Positions 23,359 to 34,474 of a DNA stretch of 64,000 nucleotides are shown here, piece by piece; within the stretch, counting starts at the first letter, position 1; the number at the start of each line of letters is the position of its first letter. The stretch is taken from NCBI GenBank assembly GCA_014058105.1, contig JACGCM010000325.1, forward strand, positions 682,001 to 746,000, in the 5' to 3' direction. A program made the position numbers and the translations under genes. Under the pieces are notes generated by a model. It did no database searches and was not told the DNA's origin. It worked only from the letters and a program-made list of their open reading frames with translations. Source of the stretch: Kingdonia uniflora. Its lineage: Eukaryota > Streptophyta > Magnoliopsida > Ranunculales > Circaeasteraceae.

Positions 23359-25885
23359 TAGGGATGGCAATGGGGCGGATTTGGGGCCAATACCATCCCC
23401 ATCCCCACTTAGTTTCCCACCTCCCATCCCTGTCCCGATCCCCATTTAAATTAAGCGGGGATCCCCAAATCTGCCCCACATAAATGCGTTCAATACCAGA
23501 CCCGCCCCATCCCTGCCCCATTTAACTAATGAACAAAAAAAAATACTTTACAGCATTACATATTCCACAACGTGCAATATATTATAAAAAAATAGGACCA
23601 GGCAGTGATGGAGCAAGCATATTCTGATATTCTAATATTTACAACACTACATATTCTGATATTCTGAGCAAGTAGTTTACAGCATTACATATTTTGAAAA
23701 AAAAATTTAGAACATTATATATTCTGATATTCTAAAAAAATAGGACCAAGCAGTGATTGTGCAAGGGATCTGTCCTGAGACTCTAATATTATCATCGTCT
23801 CTTTCAAAAGAAAGAAAGTAAAGAAAATAGAAAAGGTTCTTATGCGTACATTGTCTTAGTACAAAGTTATTATAAATTCCCTAAACCAACCAAAATCATG
23901 AAGAAACTGAGGAAGAGAAATTGGTTTCCTAAAAGCTTGGTGGAAAAGAAGGTGAACTTGGCAAACTTGGTGGAAAACAAAGAAAAATATTAGAAACCTG
24001 GATTGCAGTATGATGATCTTTGCGACTGAATCTATCCGTCCATTTATCAAAAGCTTTGCCTTCTTCTTTATTTTCGATCATATCGTCATCAACATATTTT
24101 TTTCTCATTACCAGTTTCTACCATTGATTTTATCTTCTCATGTAATATCTGCAACACAATCCAAAAAATAATAAGGACACTAAGAAAATAACAAGATACT
24201 CTACTAAATTCATGTGTTAAAACATTTAGTTTATCCACCATGACATATAATCCACATTTACAAGTCGTATATGGCATGGTCGACCTTTCTAAATAACCTA
24301 TCATGCCATACTGAACTTCTCATAATCCAAAGTTTTTAATATATCGTTACGACTTGCAAGATTTAATTATTTCCCTGAACCTATAGGTCAGTTGGTCCAG
24401 CTCTAATCATGCAAACTGTCACTAAATCAAAGAAATGTCTAATATTTTTTGCATTTTTTCATTAGTAAGTGATAAAAACCAAAGTCACGAGATCCAAGTA
24501 AATCTCAAAAGCGTTTATATACAAATAAAGAATTGTAGGAACTGGAGTTTGATTAAACTTAAGCATAAATCGATTAGACATCGCGTCAAAATATGTCAAT
24601 AGCGTGTTGGATTTGGAACGGTCATTTCAACTTGCCTCTCATGAATAGAAGTCCCTAAAACGACTCTCTATTTGCGCAAAATTAAGGGACCACTCTGCAG
24701 GAGAAATTTCATCTAAAAACATACGTGGTTGGCGAAAACTGACCCAAATTACCCTTAATAGCAAAAGAAAGAGGGCATACTACGTTACGAATTTTATTTC
24801 ATTAGCTTGTCTTTGAATTCATGGAACTTTTTTAGCAATAAGTTTTTTCTTCTTCTTTCTTCCAAATGCATGAGAACCAAACATCAATGGGTACTCAGAT
24901 AGCAATAAAAACCAAGTACATTTAGTAACCCAATCCCATGTTTGATCATATTCATGAAAAAACTATAAATGATTGAATGCAACTTCAACACAAAGCATGT
25001 TTTACACAAAAGAGTATATCAAATGTTTCAGGCTTGTGTCACATTGAGGTACCATAAATTAAATTAAAGAATAAGAAATCCAATAGAGACTGCAAAGTAT
25101 AAATCCAACAGTTGCAACAGATACAAAGTATAATCACAGTATAATCAAAGAATAATGCAACAGATAAGAGATAAAAGTATAATCAAAGTAAAAATCCAAC
25201 AGATAAGAGATCAAAGTATAATCAAAGAGAAAGAGAGATCAGAGATGCAAGTATGCAAGTAAAAATCTAACAGACCTTTAATTGGGAATTCCTTGATCAG
25301 AGAACGCAAAGTACAAAGAAGAGAAGAGCTTGCTATTAATTCCTCGATTTTGATTTTCCCCCAATTCCTCGATTCTAATTTTCCTTGATTCCTCGATTCC
25401 TTGATTCCTCGATTGACCACTTGAGATACAGAGCTTGTTGCTTGATTCCTCGATTTGATTTAATTGTTGTTGTCAAACAAATTATTGTTTTCAAGAGATA
25501 TAGAGATACGTAGGAAAAGAGCATGTTATCGTCAAACTCAAACAATTAATTCCTCGATTGATTCCGCAGGGAAAGAAATACAGAGAGAGAAGAGGATTTG
25601 AGAGCTTCTGAGCTTGCTGTTGTCAATGAAATGCCTCGATAGGGTTTCTATTTTCTAATAATCTAACTTATCTAAGGGGTATAATAGTAAAAGTATAAGG
25701 TTGATATTTAATGGGGCGGATGACAAATTTTATGTTAACAATCCCAAATCTGCCCCAATCCCCAACGGATTTTAGGTAGCTTATACCATCCCCACCCCAA
25801 TACCCGGTTAGCTCATACCATATTTGCTCCGTTCGGGGTGGGGTAGGGCGGATCCCTAATGGGGCATTACAAATTTCCATCCCTA
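23359..25885. mobile_element. hAT-type DNA transposon, apparently non-autonomous
   Basis: The ends are TAGGGATGGCAAT on the left and, in reverse complement, TAGGGATGGAAAT on the right. A perfect 8-bp direct repeat GTTTAACT flanks them, the target size of the hAT superfamily. Subterminal regions are unusually G/C-rich (CCCCATCCCC, GGGGCGGAT, GGGGTGGGG) on both sides, in an otherwise AT-rich 2527-bp element. The interior holds minisatellite-like repeats: AATAGGACCARGCAGTGAT at 23590 and 23739, TATTCTGATATTCT at several sites, TATAATCAAAG at 25120-25230, and TTCCTCGATT from 25330 to 25460. I see no transposase domain, so it probably moved with a partner's enzyme. The stretch 25280-25640 could be a transcript leader on the minus strand. 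Confidence 0.85.
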
Positions 25886-25893
25886 GTTTAACT
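25886..25893. repeat. Right 8-bp target duplication of hAT element
   Basis: GTTTAACT, matching 23351-23358 exactly. The perfect match suggests a younger insertion than the Tat elements nearby, whose duplications have mutated. Confidence 0.9.
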
Positions 25894-26929
25894 CCCTTTT
25901 TTTTGTTTACAAAAGTCAATCGTTTCAGTTTGTAAACATTCTCTATGAATCCAAGGAAAGAAATACTCATATCAAATTTTTTTACATTTAAATTGGTAGC
26001 AGTTACCCACTTTCTCATCTTCAATTAAGACCCATATCTGAGAATTAGGGATTCGTCTAGAATTCTCAGGCATTAATCAATTGGGTTACAATCTCATAGA
26101 AAATCAACTATGTTAAGATCAAAAAATTAGTTGTATACTGCGATCTATAACGCCTTCTGTCAATGGCAGAAGTAGTAGCAAAATCGACTCTATGAATTTT
26201 TTTAATTTGATTCACCATTAGCGATAATGAAATCAGTGTTTATTCCTTCAAAGGGAAGCCTACTAAGGAGTAGAATCGATACCTTTCATAAAACTCAAGG
26301 AGCTATGAATTCTAATGGCTTTGATTTTTTTTTATTACTATTACATTTTAATTATTTTAATTCTTCATCTCCATGATGTAGCTAATGCAAATGCTCTAAC
26401 CTAATTCAAAACTTCTCTAGCAAATGGTATTTATTAATGGTGTATTATTATTATTTAATTATTGTCTCTTATAATTCAGCAATATACTATCATTGGTTTG
26501 ATGCGTATATTTATTGAGTTTTCCCATGTTGGAGTAATGATCGTGCAATGAGCCACTACAATTTATCAAGTCTGAGCTATTGGTGAAATAACGACTATTT
26601 GTGATGAGAATTATTCCTCAAGTACTTATAAGTTTTTAGGTATTCTTTGTAGAGTTAATGTTAATATTTAAGGTTTAAGGCTGTCTAAAATCCTTTTACT
26701 GCTTTAATTTCACAAAAACTCCATGAAATAAGTTTCATAAAAAACTTATAAAACTGAAACTCAATTGGAGTGATATCACTATAAATTGTGGAAACTATGG
26801 CTCTTGATATTAAGTACTTTAGATTATTTGATATGAATCTTCTGACATTGTTTTCTACTATTTTTATTGTAATTTTCATTATTTTGTAATTAGTCATGCC
26901 TTCAAAAATGTTTTCTCTTTTTAGGATGG
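25894..26929. other. AT-rich DNA upstream of the CACTA gene fragment
   Basis: No gene supported. It may be leader or intron of the CACTA gene that follows: TTTTCTCTTTTTAG directly before 26925 looks like a splice acceptor. CACTACAATTTATC near 26551 resembles a CACTA terminus only loosely. Confidence 0.35.
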
Positions 26930-27074
26930 AAATAGAGAGGACATTTGATTGATAGGGACTAGATTTATCTTTTTATTTCTTGTCTATGTAATAGTTGTAG
27001 AACTTGAGGCTTCTAATACCTTATGATGAATTGGAGTTCCATTTTACAAAATTTGGCTTTCTCAAAACATATAG
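26930..27074 (+). pseudogene. CACTA (En/Spm, TNP2-type) transposase N-terminus, left piece
   Basis: The plus-strand frame holds a metal-binding-like CLCNSCR motif near 26987 (in a shifted frame). It is followed by PYDELEFHFTKFGFLKTY ending at the insertion point. Plant TNP2-type proteins have a cysteine-rich CPCxxCxN block, a helix, then GFxxxYxxWxxHGE. The missing end (TVHNYHGED) begins at 51683, on the far side of the outer Tat element. If the Tat and one copy of its 5-bp duplication are removed, the frame reads straight through GFLKTYTVHNYHGED. Stops and a frameshift occur upstream, so the gene was, or is now, dead. Confidence 0.7.
27070..27074. repeat. Left target duplication of outer Tat
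   Basis: TATAG, paired with TATAC at 51683-51687 (4 of 5 bases). A single difference fits an old insertion. Confidence 0.7.
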
Positions 27075-27634
27075 TGTAATGGCCTAATTTTGTACTAGCT
27101 CAAAATTAGCTCTTACGCCAAAATGAACCTGTAACAAGAATTAGTATAAAAGAATGACATATAATTTAGTGTGGAAACCTTTGAATAGGTGAAAACCACG
27201 ACCTCTACTTAAAGATTTAGTAACTGTAACTTTATTGTTATTTGATTACAAGTTTTGATCTCTTAAGTTAGAAAATCTTGGTTTTGTAATCTATAATTCT
27301 TGGTCATTTTTCCTCTGGAACTCATCCTTTTTATAGACCTCACGCTTAGTTCGATATTATATAGAGGCATGTTCTCCAGAAAATAGGGCAGATGGTAGTT
27401 GAATGTGTAACTGCTAGTTCGTAGGAAACAGGTGTCTTTGACTTGTTCTTATTTTCTATTGTGCTCGATCCACGTTCTTTATTAGTTTGTGGTCCAAGTA
27501 TCATTGTTGACCGTATATGTCAAGTGTATAATGCGTGAGTCTGGTATTGAGGTAGTTTGACTTTGGAATAGGTCGAGGGGCAGGTCCCTAGAATTAGTTC
27601 ATGTTTAGAGTAGGTCGAGGGACAGGTCCCTATA
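27075..27634 (-). repeat. 3' LTR of outer Tat
   Basis: 560 bases, starting TGTAATGGCCTAATTT and ending GGACAGGTCCCTATA (plus text). It matches 51119-51682 throughout, including AATTTAGTGTGGAAACCTTT and GTGAAAACCAC. On the minus strand, TCTATAAAAAGG (about 27328-27336) is the likely LTR promoter TATA box. The terminal CA has mutated to TA at this copy, while the other copy keeps TTACA. Confidence 0.9.
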
Positions 27635-27650
27635 ATCGCCCCCTCGTAAC
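27635..27650 (-). promoter_or_regulatory. Polypurine tract of outer Tat
   Basis: Minus-strand GTTACGAGGGGGCGAT ends exactly at the 3' LTR. Confidence 0.7.
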
Positions 27651-27885
27651 TGAAGGCACAAGTGACTTTAGTTTAGAAATACTGTAGAATGTTCGTGTGT
27701 TAAAAGTTGGAAAGGTATTCACTGAATTGGATTGGGTTGGGACTTGCCACTTTTGTATTGAAGACTGTGTTTGGTATTTAATGCTTTAGAAAGGATTGAT
27801 GTATTTGGATTTTGGGTTTCTCAGTAATTACTGGTTTGAGTGATGACTGCTTTGGAACTCCTGCCTTGCATTGAATGTGGCTCTG

Positions 27886-27893
27886 CTATAAAT
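27886..27893 (+). promoter_or_regulatory. TATA-like box before small antisense gene a (outer Tat)
   Basis: CTATAAAT on the plus strand, about 175 bases before the ATG at 28062. Related copies have a TATA box in the same relative place. Inferred promoter. Confidence 0.4.
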
Positions 27894-28061
27894 GTTGTTG
27901 ATACAATATCATTTATCATCTTTGTGAAAGTACTATGTATTAGGAAATATCTTGTGGCTCTCCTTATCTTGAGAGTGATGACTATTAGGTTCCAAGTATA
28001 TGAAGCGAGGGTGTTAGATGAAGTACAAAAGCTGTAACTGTGATACTTTGGCAACCAACCT

Positions 28062-28304
28062 TTGGACATGCCCACTCCCATTCCGGTGTCGCCGACGTAT
28101 CATGAGATGACGGAGGAGGAAGTAGCAGAGTATGATAATGACTATTATCAAATATGGCAGCTCTACCATTTGATTCTATTAGGTGAGCAACGCCGGGTAT
28201 GTCTTCCTCTTTTTGCAGAGGATGTCATTAATGAGGCGGATGAGAAAGCCGATGTACATACCAAGAAGCACTGCCATTATCCTGCGAGGGATTTTGATCT
28301 GTAA
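28062..28304 (+). CDS. Tat small antisense gene a, intact 80-residue frame
   Basis: The only uninterrupted copy of this small gene in the window. It starts MDMPTPIPVSPTYHEM, continues with an acidic stretch (TEEEVAEYDNDYY), an aromatic patch (IWQLYHLILL), then VCLPLFAEDVINEADEK and a basic His-rich tail ending ARDFDL. The decayed copy at 4853-5050 shares PVxPTYxxM and the charged stretch. The inner element's second small gene shares FAEDIVDHEDED at the matching C-terminal place. It lies antisense to gag-pol, just inside the 3' LTR. There is no signal peptide or membrane segment. No known domain is recognised and function is unknown. It could equally be a non-coding transcript whose frame is open by chance, although conservation with the other copies argues against that. 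Confidence 0.5.
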   Translation: MDMPTPIPVSPTYHEMTEEEVAEYDNDYYQIWQLYHLILLGEQRRVCLPLFAEDVINEADEKADVHTKKHCHYPARDFDL

Positions 28305-29009
28305 AAGTAGAATCATTCTTCTTTATCTGCCTTCCTGGGGTGGTGGTGGTAGAAGATTAGAATTATGCTTCTAGTCTTTGAATTATAAACATACCTTTGT
28401 TACAACCATCTTTTTTATTTGAAGGAGTATTTCATGCTGGAGAAACATTTATTTTATAGTGGAAGTACTGTTGATAATTGCTATATATTGTAACATGTAG
28501 ATTGATTTGTAGGAAGTATCTGAAATATTGTATTTTTTGTAAAGTATTCTGCAAGGAATTGTCGAGCTAATGATTTTTAATTTTTTTTTTCAATAATTCT
28601 ATGTTGATATATTGAACTAGAAATTAGGACGGGAAATCTCGATAGGCTGATCTATGTGTGATGGAAATTATTAAATATATAAATGTTAAATGTAACAAAT
28701 ATATATGTCGAACTGAAAGAAATTTGTTTGATCGATCTATAATATATCATTGTGGAGGAGAAGGTAATTTTGTGAAACAAAAAATTGAGTTATGTGTAGA
28801 TGTATGAGCGAAGGTAAAAACATGTGTAATAGAGCTGGGAATTAATTTTGAAAATATATGGTCGAATAAACATAAGCAATGAGCTCGCTATGAAAAGATA
28901 TAATCGAATAAATTAGAGCATGATTTAAGGGTTTTTAGTTATGGATAAGAGGAATTGATACTCATCACTCTATATGCTGAATGGGGGGATTGTGTGTGAT
29001 CGTAATCGG

Positions 29010-29017
29010 TATAAATT
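29010..29017 (+). promoter_or_regulatory. TATA-like box before small antisense gene b (outer Tat)
   Basis: TATAAATT about 40 bases before the ATG at 29050. The mirrored copy at 3885-3895 has the same spacing. Confidence 0.4.
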
Positions 29018-29049
29018 ATGCTTGAAATATGATGTGGAGAGGAGAAAAA

Positions 29050-29403
29050 ATGGTGATGACTCATTCTCAGAGAGCTCGGCATGCTTCGGAGTGGCATTTA
29101 GCGATAAAGGTTACTGAAGTTTGAGAGAGGATATTTGAGCGATTAGCATATGAAGCCAATTTACCAAAAGCTTCAATAGAGTTTGATGGGCTAACTCCGA
29201 GGGTGAGGGAGAACGAGGTTGGGCATCACTTGTGGTGTGAGATATTTCCTTAACTGGTTATTGAGCCTGAGGCTCGAAAAGCGGTGGTAAAGGAAATTGC
29301 TCTAGAAGAAATAGTAGAGGAAGATGAGAGGATCGCTGGGAATAAGCTGATTAGATATAGTGTTCCAGGTCATCTTGGTTGTTTTATGTGTGACTATGTT
29401 TGA
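29050..29403 (+). pseudogene. Tat small antisense gene b, outer Tat copy
   Basis: A 118-codon frame with two in-frame stops (after AIKVTEV and after LWCEIFP). Segments: EWHLAIKVTEV, ERIFERLAYEANLPKASIEF, NEVGHHLWCEIFP, EARKAVVKEIALEEIVEEDE, and a tail SVPGHLGCFMCDYV. It aligns along its whole length with the decayed copy at 3488-3846. More weakly it matches the inner element's small genes (a shared Leu-Trp core followed by an acidic helix). No known family recognised. Confidence 0.55.
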
Positions 29404-29794
29404 GAGAGCGAACTTCGGTAGTTTTAATTAATGTAAGTAATAGAAAGGGAGAATACTTCCTTTTAAATTTGTTCCTTGTTTATGGGGAATGTTGCTGCAA
29501 AGAAATATTTGAATTTTGAAATGTTATAGCATTGGAAATGACGTTAGCACTTGAATAAGTAACAAAAGTAGGAGAATAGGAATTAGATTGTTAGTCCTTT
29601 GGGGAGAAAAAGTTCAATTGTATGTGAATGAAGTATCATAATGAGTGTGGGGAAGGTGTAAGAGGGATTTAGGTAGGTGAGAGAGAAAGACTTTTAAATA
29701 TAGGACTTGGGGTAATGATGGAGATGCACTTTCACCTAAAAGGTACAAAATGTCTTATATGAATAGAAGAAGGGACGTTTTAGCATCAAAACCG

Positions 29795-29855
29795 AGGGCG
29801 GCTCGTGTGATCCCCAATAACTGCCAGCGGTTGGAGAAAGAAAGTATAAATAACC
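29795..29855 (+). promoter_or_regulatory. Conserved upstream block and TATA box of the large antisense gene
   Basis: CAATAACTGCCAGCGGTTGG is followed by AGAAAGAAAG and TATAAATA (29845-29852). The same block stands upstream of the mirrored gene (plus 3016-3080). Overlapping translated frames look similar only because the DNA is conserved. It lies about 450 bases before the first ATG at 30304. Confidence 0.5.
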
Positions 29856-30303
29856 ATTTATCTTCCTTGCTTAAACGTTTACAAAGCACAGAGAAACAAA
29901 AAATAAGAGATAAATTTTTTTTGAGTTGCAGAGATTTAAGAGAGAGAGTAAACCAAAGCAGCCATCAAAACCGATGGGAAAAGGGGGTTGCTATTGTAGG
30001 GTTTGATCAAAAACTCTTGTTGCGAAGTTCTATTGTAAAAATGGAGGCGTGTGATATCCCAGATTCGTAATCGGGCGTTGAAGGTTTATGGTTATGGTTG
30101 ATTTTTCTGGTTTGTGTTGTGGTGATTGTAGAAGAAGCATTATGTTGGGTTTCAAAATTTACCACTTTTGTGTATATTTGAATTTCAAAAATTTGCTATA
30201 TGAGGAAATTTTGTGAAAAAGTAGTTTTTGTGTTGTAAGTAGGAGTTTTGTATAGGAAGTTTCTGTTGTAGAAATAAGTCTAAATTTCAAGCATACTCTT
30301 GAT

Positions 30304-32138
30304 ATGGAGACCTCGACCTCTGGCCGTTTCTTTGAGGATTTTCCTATATAAATTGATAATGTAGATTTCTTGGGGGGGGGGGAGGTTAAGAACGGAGAGC
30401 TCGAAAGCAGTAGAGTTAGAGGTGGAGGGGAAGGATGAATTAGAGTTTACAGATTTCCCTGGTAACTTCTTACCATATCTTACAGGTTCATATGTATTCA
30501 AGGAGCTTTGTAAAATTAAAGGTAGTTTAGGTGGTATTTGGGGTGAGGTGATAGAACATGACGGTAGGTTGTTTAGGGGGTGTAGAGTTGAAAATGGTGA
30601 CGAATACTATTTCTTATTACCTAATTATTAGCATGAGAAATATAAGAGGGGAGTGGATGAGTTTATCTCGTTGGAGTACTTCAATGGGGGTGTTCAAAGT
30701 AATCTGGGCCAGGGATTTTTATGCTATCTCTTCTAATTTGAGTTTGGACTGATGGTACCTTTAAGCAATCTTATTAAAGGTATTTTGAATAGCATTGAGG
30801 CCCGCCATGTCCGACTGAATGGGAATATGTTGGAAGTGGTAAATGTATGCGATAACTGGAATAAGAGGTAAGATTTCAAGGGGGTGGAAATGAGAATAAC
30901 CCCTGTAGATGTTTTGCAGTATTATACTAAAAATACTATGCAGCGACTGGGGGCACGTACTTCTCATCTAGTTCGTCTGAACCTCAGTTCTTTGACCTCA
31001 ATTCAGCAGGGCGAGTGTGGAATAATAACTTTCTATGAGTGAAGGGTGATTGTCTCCAAAGGGTAGACGAGGAACCCATGGATCTTATAAATAAAACTAT
31101 GATGAAAAGTAAGTAATTGTGTGTGATATTGAACTGTATTTGTGTTAGCGTTTTGTCTGTATATAGCGGCGTGTTGTACTTTTTGTAAATCCTCTATCTG
31201 AATTTGCGAGAAAGGAATCCCTGATTGATATTGTTGCTCGAGAAGGATCAAAGCTCGAGATTGTTTTGGGAGAACTCAAAATAAGCTAATTTAAAAGAGC
31301 CAATAGTAGGTCGAAAATGGTTCAAAAGTCTCAAGCGAAGAGAAAAATGGTAGGAACTGGCGCGACCGTTAGATATGGAGCAAGTTATTTCAAAAGCACC
31401 CAAAAAGGTAGACTGTGAAGGGTGATGGTTCAATCTTTTAAGCCACGGAGAGTGGAGAGGTTGCCATGAGTTCAAAAAAGTAGAATGTGGATGCTCCTGC
31501 TCCTGTTAGTGAGTGGAAGGAGGCTGGTAGTAGTCCTACTGTAGATGATGACCTGTTTGTTCTAGAGAATAAGACGAGGGTAGCAGCTCGGGAAGGTTCC
31601 GAGGAGCTGGACATGTCTGTGAAGTTGGAGCTTTGTAGGGTAAGTTAAAAGCTTCGTTCTGTTTGAATTTTGTGTAATCTTCAAACTAAAATTTTACTTT
31701 TTGCTGTAGATGTCCCGTTTGTTGAAAGTAATCCATCTCGGGTTCGAGGATGGAAGGACAAAGCTCGAGAAAAGAGTTGCTAAGCTTGAGAAGAAGGATG
31801 CTCAACTTGAGGCCGATTTAGCTCTGGAAAAAGATCGTTAGGGCTCTCCAAAGAATTTACACCGGGTTATGATGCTCAAGCTCGTAGAGGAGGTGAAGAA
31901 GAATGTCGAAGAAGTTTCAGTTGCTCGCAATAACCTTGGCCAGAAGCTCTTAGATGTTGGAAAATTTGTGTCCGATATTGATAAGATTATAAAGGGGCGT
32001 TATGTCGAAGAGGCCGATGTCAAAGAGGAGCAAAATGTTATTGGTGGCTCTCTTCATGTAATTGAGAAAGGATTAGATGCAGTCTCCTCGAGAACTGACT
32101 TAGAGAACTGGGGAGGAAAGAGTGAGAAGGTAGAGTAA
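30304..32138 (+). pseudogene. Tat large antisense gene (gypsy-type transposon domain plus coiled coil), outer copy
   Basis: Starts METSTSGRFFEDFP at 30304. A run of G at about 30373 shifts the frame, then VEGKDELEFTDFPGNFLPYL, YVFKELCKIKGSLGGIWGEV and ISLEYFNGGVQSNLGQGFLC follow. The SNLIKGILNSIEA and RITPVDVLQYYTKN segments match element 1 at the same spacing. After a variable linker comes a GT-AG intron at 31640-31709 (GTAAGT...TGCTGTAG). A coiled coil then begins MSRLLKVIHLGFEDG, with KLEKRVAKLEKKDAQLEADL. The C-terminal frame 31869-32138 ends in YVEEADVKEEQN and ENWGGKSEKVE, matching element 1's end. Stops break it. It is antisense to the retrotransposon and transcribed, if at all, from its own promoter. 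Confidence 0.75.
31640..31709 (+). other. Intron in the large antisense gene
   Basis: 70 bases from GTAAGT to TTTTTGCTGTAG, T-rich before the acceptor. It falls just before the coiled coil. The copy at 697-2532 has an intron of different sequence at the same place (about 1215-1134, ending GTTTCGCAG). Shared position suggests the gene is spliced in vivo. Confidence 0.6.
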
Positions 32139-32239
32139 ACAATGAACTTTTTTTTTGTCAATTGAAAACTATAATTGTATGGAATGTATGTGGAGGATAT
32201 TTATGGGGTAGTCTAAGAGATGTTGTAAATATTTTTTTG

Positions 32240-33944
32240 TAGGAACAAAAATATTTGTGCCCCAGAATTGAGGATTTAGAGAAAGAGCTCGCTAAGGAAC
32301 ACAACTCTTCAGCAACTCTCTTGACTTTGCATACGGAGCTACAGGTTAGATAATAGCTCAAAATTGTTGATTTGCTCACTTATAACTCTAGCACTACCAT
32401 TAAAGAATGGGAAAAGGCAAAGTGAGAGGGCCGATAAAAAAATCATGTCAAACGAAAGTAATCCAAGAATTAGAATGTGCTAGAATACTAGAGAATGAGG
32501 ACGTAGAAAATGTGTACCTTAAAATATGAGGAAATATAGATAGTATGGCCATCTGTGGTAGATAACTTCATAGCTTGAGGGTTAAGTAGTTTCTCGTTTT
32601 GCTGGCTTGTGATAAATAGAACTCTGTTAAATATGTGTATAACAAACTATAGTTTATAGATTGTATCTGTAGAGTATAATTTAATAGAACTGTTTGTGCA
32701 GGCCGAGTTAGAAGCTATTCAAGCTAGTGAAGAATATGCCATGGAATAAAATTATGAGTGTAAGCTTAATTTTGAAAAGATGAAAGAGGCAAGCGAAGAT
32801 AGCGCGGATTAGTATGTCAAGTTGGTGATCAAGCTTGTACAAGTAGAGAAGACTGTGACTGAACTGACCCAGCAAATAGAGAGTAGAGATGCTGAAAAAG
32901 AAAAATTACAGGGGGAGCTCGTTACTGTTCAGAGTGAGGTATCAGATTTAAAGAGTAGGGCTGAATTGTTGGGGATGAAAGGTAGAGATGTGGATGTTGC
33001 ATAAGAACGTTAGAGGTGGAAGCTAAAGAGCTGCGAGACCATCTTGCCAGTTTGAATGGTCAAGTGAAGAAGAAGGAAGGCGATCTTGAGAAGGCGTGAG
33101 CTAATTTAGTGAGTGCTGAAAGTGAAGTGGAGAAACTGAGTGTGACAGTGCAAGGTAAAGATATCAATCTGTGGGTCACCCAAAATCAATGTGAAAAGCT
33201 GAATGAGTGAGTTACGAAGTTGAAGGCGGACTTGTCCAGTTTGAATGGCAAGAAGGCCGAGGCTGGAAAGAGGTCGAAGAAGAAAAATAATGACACCGAG
33301 GTTATGACTGTCAAGAGTGATATGGTTAATTCTTTAGCCCGAATTAAAGAGTTAGATGCAGATTTAGTTTACGTTTGAGCTGCCATAAGAAAAGCTAACG
33401 AATGAACTAAAGAGAGTGGTGTAGGTTAGAGGTTTCACTCCTTAAAGAGAAAGAATTAAATGAAGTTATTAAGAGGAAGGATGAGTTATTGAAGAAAGCT
33501 AATGCAGGGGGACGTGATGTAAATGAGGCAGAGTTGGGGGAATTACGTGTTGAAGTGGAGGAGCTAAAAATGAAAAATTGAGCTGAGCAGGAACAAACGA
33601 CGGGGTGGATATCGAATTTGAATACATTTATATCGGGATTAGAGCGACACTTAGAAAAAACAAATTTTCGTCATGCAAGTTTGGATAAATATCATAAGAA
33701 CCTAAAAGCGCATTTTGTTGAGTTAGCCATGTCGGGCCTACTTAAAAATTATCTGGATGAGGCATACTCGAGGGAGATAATGGCCGTAATTGCCTATTTT
33801 GTAGAAGAAGTAAAGAGGCTTGAGCTCGAAAGGGATACTTTGCATGACTGTTCAGTATTCAGAGGTTGTATCCGTAATGCTGAAATAGATCGAGGTGATT
33901 ACTTTAACTCAATGGCAACTGATATAGGCTCCATTACTGCATAA
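32240..33944 (+). pseudogene. Second coiled-coil antisense segment of outer Tat
   Basis: Long Lys/Glu/Leu-rich coiled coil in several frames. 32822-33004 contains VEKTVTELTQQIESRDAEKE and LQGELVTVQSEVSDLKS. 33618-33944 (108 codons, open) begins MNTFISGLERHLEKTNF and ends in MATDIGSITA, with FVEEVKRLELERDT in the middle. GT...AG pairs near 31640-style boundaries recur (for example CAG before 32702), so it may be further exons of the preceding gene or a second gene. No counterpart is visible in element 1, where the matching region is short. Confidence 0.5.
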
Positions 33945-34145
33945 CAAGTAGATAGAGGAAGGGATATTGTAAATGCTCGAGCTCCAGAGTTTATGGCCGC
34001 CTGACCTCCCACTGTAGGGGATAGCGCAACAGACCTTCCACCAGAAAAACCTGTATAAATGACCTATAGTTTCTATATTAAAGATGTTTAGAAAGATGAA
34101 AGCCAGTTTAACATATGCATTATCTTTTGTCTTAGAGATAATAGA

Positions 34146-34310
34146 GATCATTGATTGAAAATTTGCATTACCATTGTTTTAATCGCTGATATTTGGATAG
34201 ATGTATCGATTGAAAGCTAGTGTTACCTTTGCTTTAATATTTGATTTTTGTATAGATGTATCGATTAAAAAGCCAGTGTTACCTTTGCTTTAATCTTTGA
34301 AATTTAGTAG
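34146..34310. repeat. Three tandem 55-bp units in the Tat 3' untranslated region
   Basis: Units start near 34146, 34201 and 34256, built on ATGTATCGATTGAAAGC...GTGTTACCTTTGCTTTAAT. They lie between the end of integrase (minus strand) and the end of the antisense genes, the same position as the 194-bp repeats of the inner element. Confidence 0.75.
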
Positions 34311-34474
34311 AGTCTATATGTATGTCTATAGAGAGTAATGTGGGAAAAAACTTTAAAGTTTTCATTTAGTAGAAAAGAATATACACACAATTGGAGATTA
34401 GAATCTCACTTTTGTAATGTAAAGAATTATAATAGAGTATTCTGTATTTGGGCACTTGGGATTTAGTAATAAAA

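Noticed and set aside
26545..26570. CACTACAATTTATC as the left CACTA terminus
   Set aside because: Only the first seven bases fit; no subterminal repeats like those at 57224.
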